Assembly (NCBI GenBank): GCA_030068145.1
Contig: JAPJBO010000056.1
Coordinates: forward strand, 62,001 to 126,000
DNA length: 64,000 nt
Source: Diplonema papillatum
Taxonomy: Eukaryota > Euglenozoa > Diplonemea > Diplonemida > Diplonemidae
Direction: 5' to 3'
Under the pieces are notes generated by a model, which had not been told where the DNA came from, searched no databases, and was given only the letters and a program-made list of their open reading frames with translations. Of this stretch, positions 62,978-64,000 are shown one piece after another (the stretch's first letter is position 1; the number at the start of each line of letters is the position of its first letter). The position numbers were made by a program, and so were the translations under genes.

Positions 62978-64000
62978 TGTTTGCCTTCTTCTTGTTTGTT
63001 GTTTGCTCACAGCCCTTGTGTTGTGTTCAGGATTTCATGTAGCCCGAGGAGCCTTAGGGCGTCACGGAGGAGTCAATTTCGAAAATGGTCTAATTTTGTC
63101 CAGGATTGTATTTGGCCCGCGGATAGGTCAAATTTTCGAAGATGGCCAATTTTGTCCGTGTGAAATTCGGAAAGACATATTTGTTCTGTACTTCAATGAA
63201 CAGGGTTTATGTAGCTGCAGTTATAAAACATCTGAGTAGTGAGTGGTAAGGCAGCTGCGTCCTTCCTGGTCGTGCCGAGGCGCTGAACCCATGCGTAAAG
63301 CCGCCTTCGAACGCCGCCGGATCCATCGCGTCGTGCTAGCTGCAGCTAGAAAACTACCGGTCCTGGGACCCTATCCACGAGGGGTTAGGGTATCCACTTA
63401 TGGAACACTTCTGGACCAGTTATGCACACGTAGTATGCACATTGCCTGCACACGTAGTACCACTACGTAGCGGAGTGAATACCTTATCCCGGCATCTGAG
63501 TGGCAGTGATTGGCAGGGCCAGTTGCAGTCATCCGCCGTTCCGTTCACCGCAGCCAGTTTTCCCGGGGGATTGCTTTTTTCTGCTGGTTTCGCTTTGTCT
63601 TCGTCGTTCTACTTGGCTTCGCGGCTCAGTTCGAACAGAGAGGGGGAACAGACACCGCTAGGGGAAACAACCACGCGGGTGGGGAGGAGACAAGAAAGAA
63701 GGCAGAACGGTTTTGCGGAGGGGGCGAGAGAGACGAGAAAACAGAGGGAGCACAAAAAAAAAGAAGAAGAAAAACAAGGGCCCACGTTCATTGGATTTTA
63801 TTTCGGTCTTTTCTTCTGCGTGCTCCGGTTTTTCGTTTTCCAGTTGTTTCGGACTTGCCGAGTGCGGAGGCGGGTTTTGAGGATGCATTGGCAAAAGTGT
63901 CCGGCTGGCTGCTTTCGACTCGTCTTGTTCTCTTTCCGTAAATGCATGCCGCCAGTGCTTCGAAACTGGGCGTTTTTTTTTTTTTTGTAATCCTTGAGCC
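62978..64000. other. Intergenic; second TIP30-like fragment
   Basis: 63,262-63,345 repeats 62,703-62,775 (GTCCTTCCTGGTCGTGCCGA; AACGCCGCCGGATCCATCGC), a short plus-side echo of the gene. 63,415-63,470 has CACACGTAGTATGCAC-like repeats. The rest has no recognisable gene. Confidence 0.5.

Overview
This window looks like nuclear DNA of a microbial eukaryote, probably an alga or other protist. It has intron-bearing genes with GT-AG junctions, a eukaryotic-type large-subunit (LSU) rRNA, a mitochondrial carrier, a LYR-motif protein, a signal-peptide/DOMON-like membrane protein and non-LTR retrotransposon pieces. I cannot name the lineage from the sequence. Gene density is low: about six host genes in 64 kb, and all six recognisable ones are on the minus strand. 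The rest is tandem arrays, foldback/TIR elements, retroelement remnants and dispersed rDNA pieces.

Layout. 1-9.3 kb is repeat-rich: foldbacks, a 3.7-kb inverted repeat, satellites sharing the core ATGGGCAAAAA(G/C)TTA, and a 13-bp array. 9.3-20.1 kb is an HSP70 gene on the minus strand, rebuilt here from five exons with compatible reading phase. Its introns carry LSU rRNA pieces in antisense, a 612-bp TIR element and a 1.5-kb satellite. 21.9-23.9 kb encodes a large DOMON-like type I membrane protein with a broken partial copy beside it. 24.4-41.5 kb is almost gene-free, with dispersed repeats, a (TG)n tract, an internally deleted LSU rRNA remnant and poly-G runs. 41.6-42.9 kb encodes a DUF1275/YoaK-type membrane protein. 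43.4-46.8 kb holds the 3' half of a LINE-type retrotransposon with 10-bp repeat tails. 48.0-48.3 kb encodes a small LYR-motif protein. 51.1-51.6 kb is a reverse transcriptase fragment.

53,354-59,680 is the most striking unit: a 6.3-kb DNA transposon with 13-bp terminal inverted repeats and a 5-bp target-site duplication. It carries two ORFs that I cannot assign to a known transposase family and is itself host to smaller TIR elements. It has split a dispersed repeat whose unsplit copy lies at about 29.93 kb, which serves as an empty-site control. The last 4.3 kb carries a mitochondrial carrier and a TIP30/HTATIP2-like oxidoreductase, each with a locally duplicated fragment.

The host genes are ordinary housekeeping types and do not form a pathway. 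The biology of interest is the mobile DNA: nested TIR elements, array-bounded elements, a self-nesting LINE, and rDNA pieces lodged inside a heat-shock gene.
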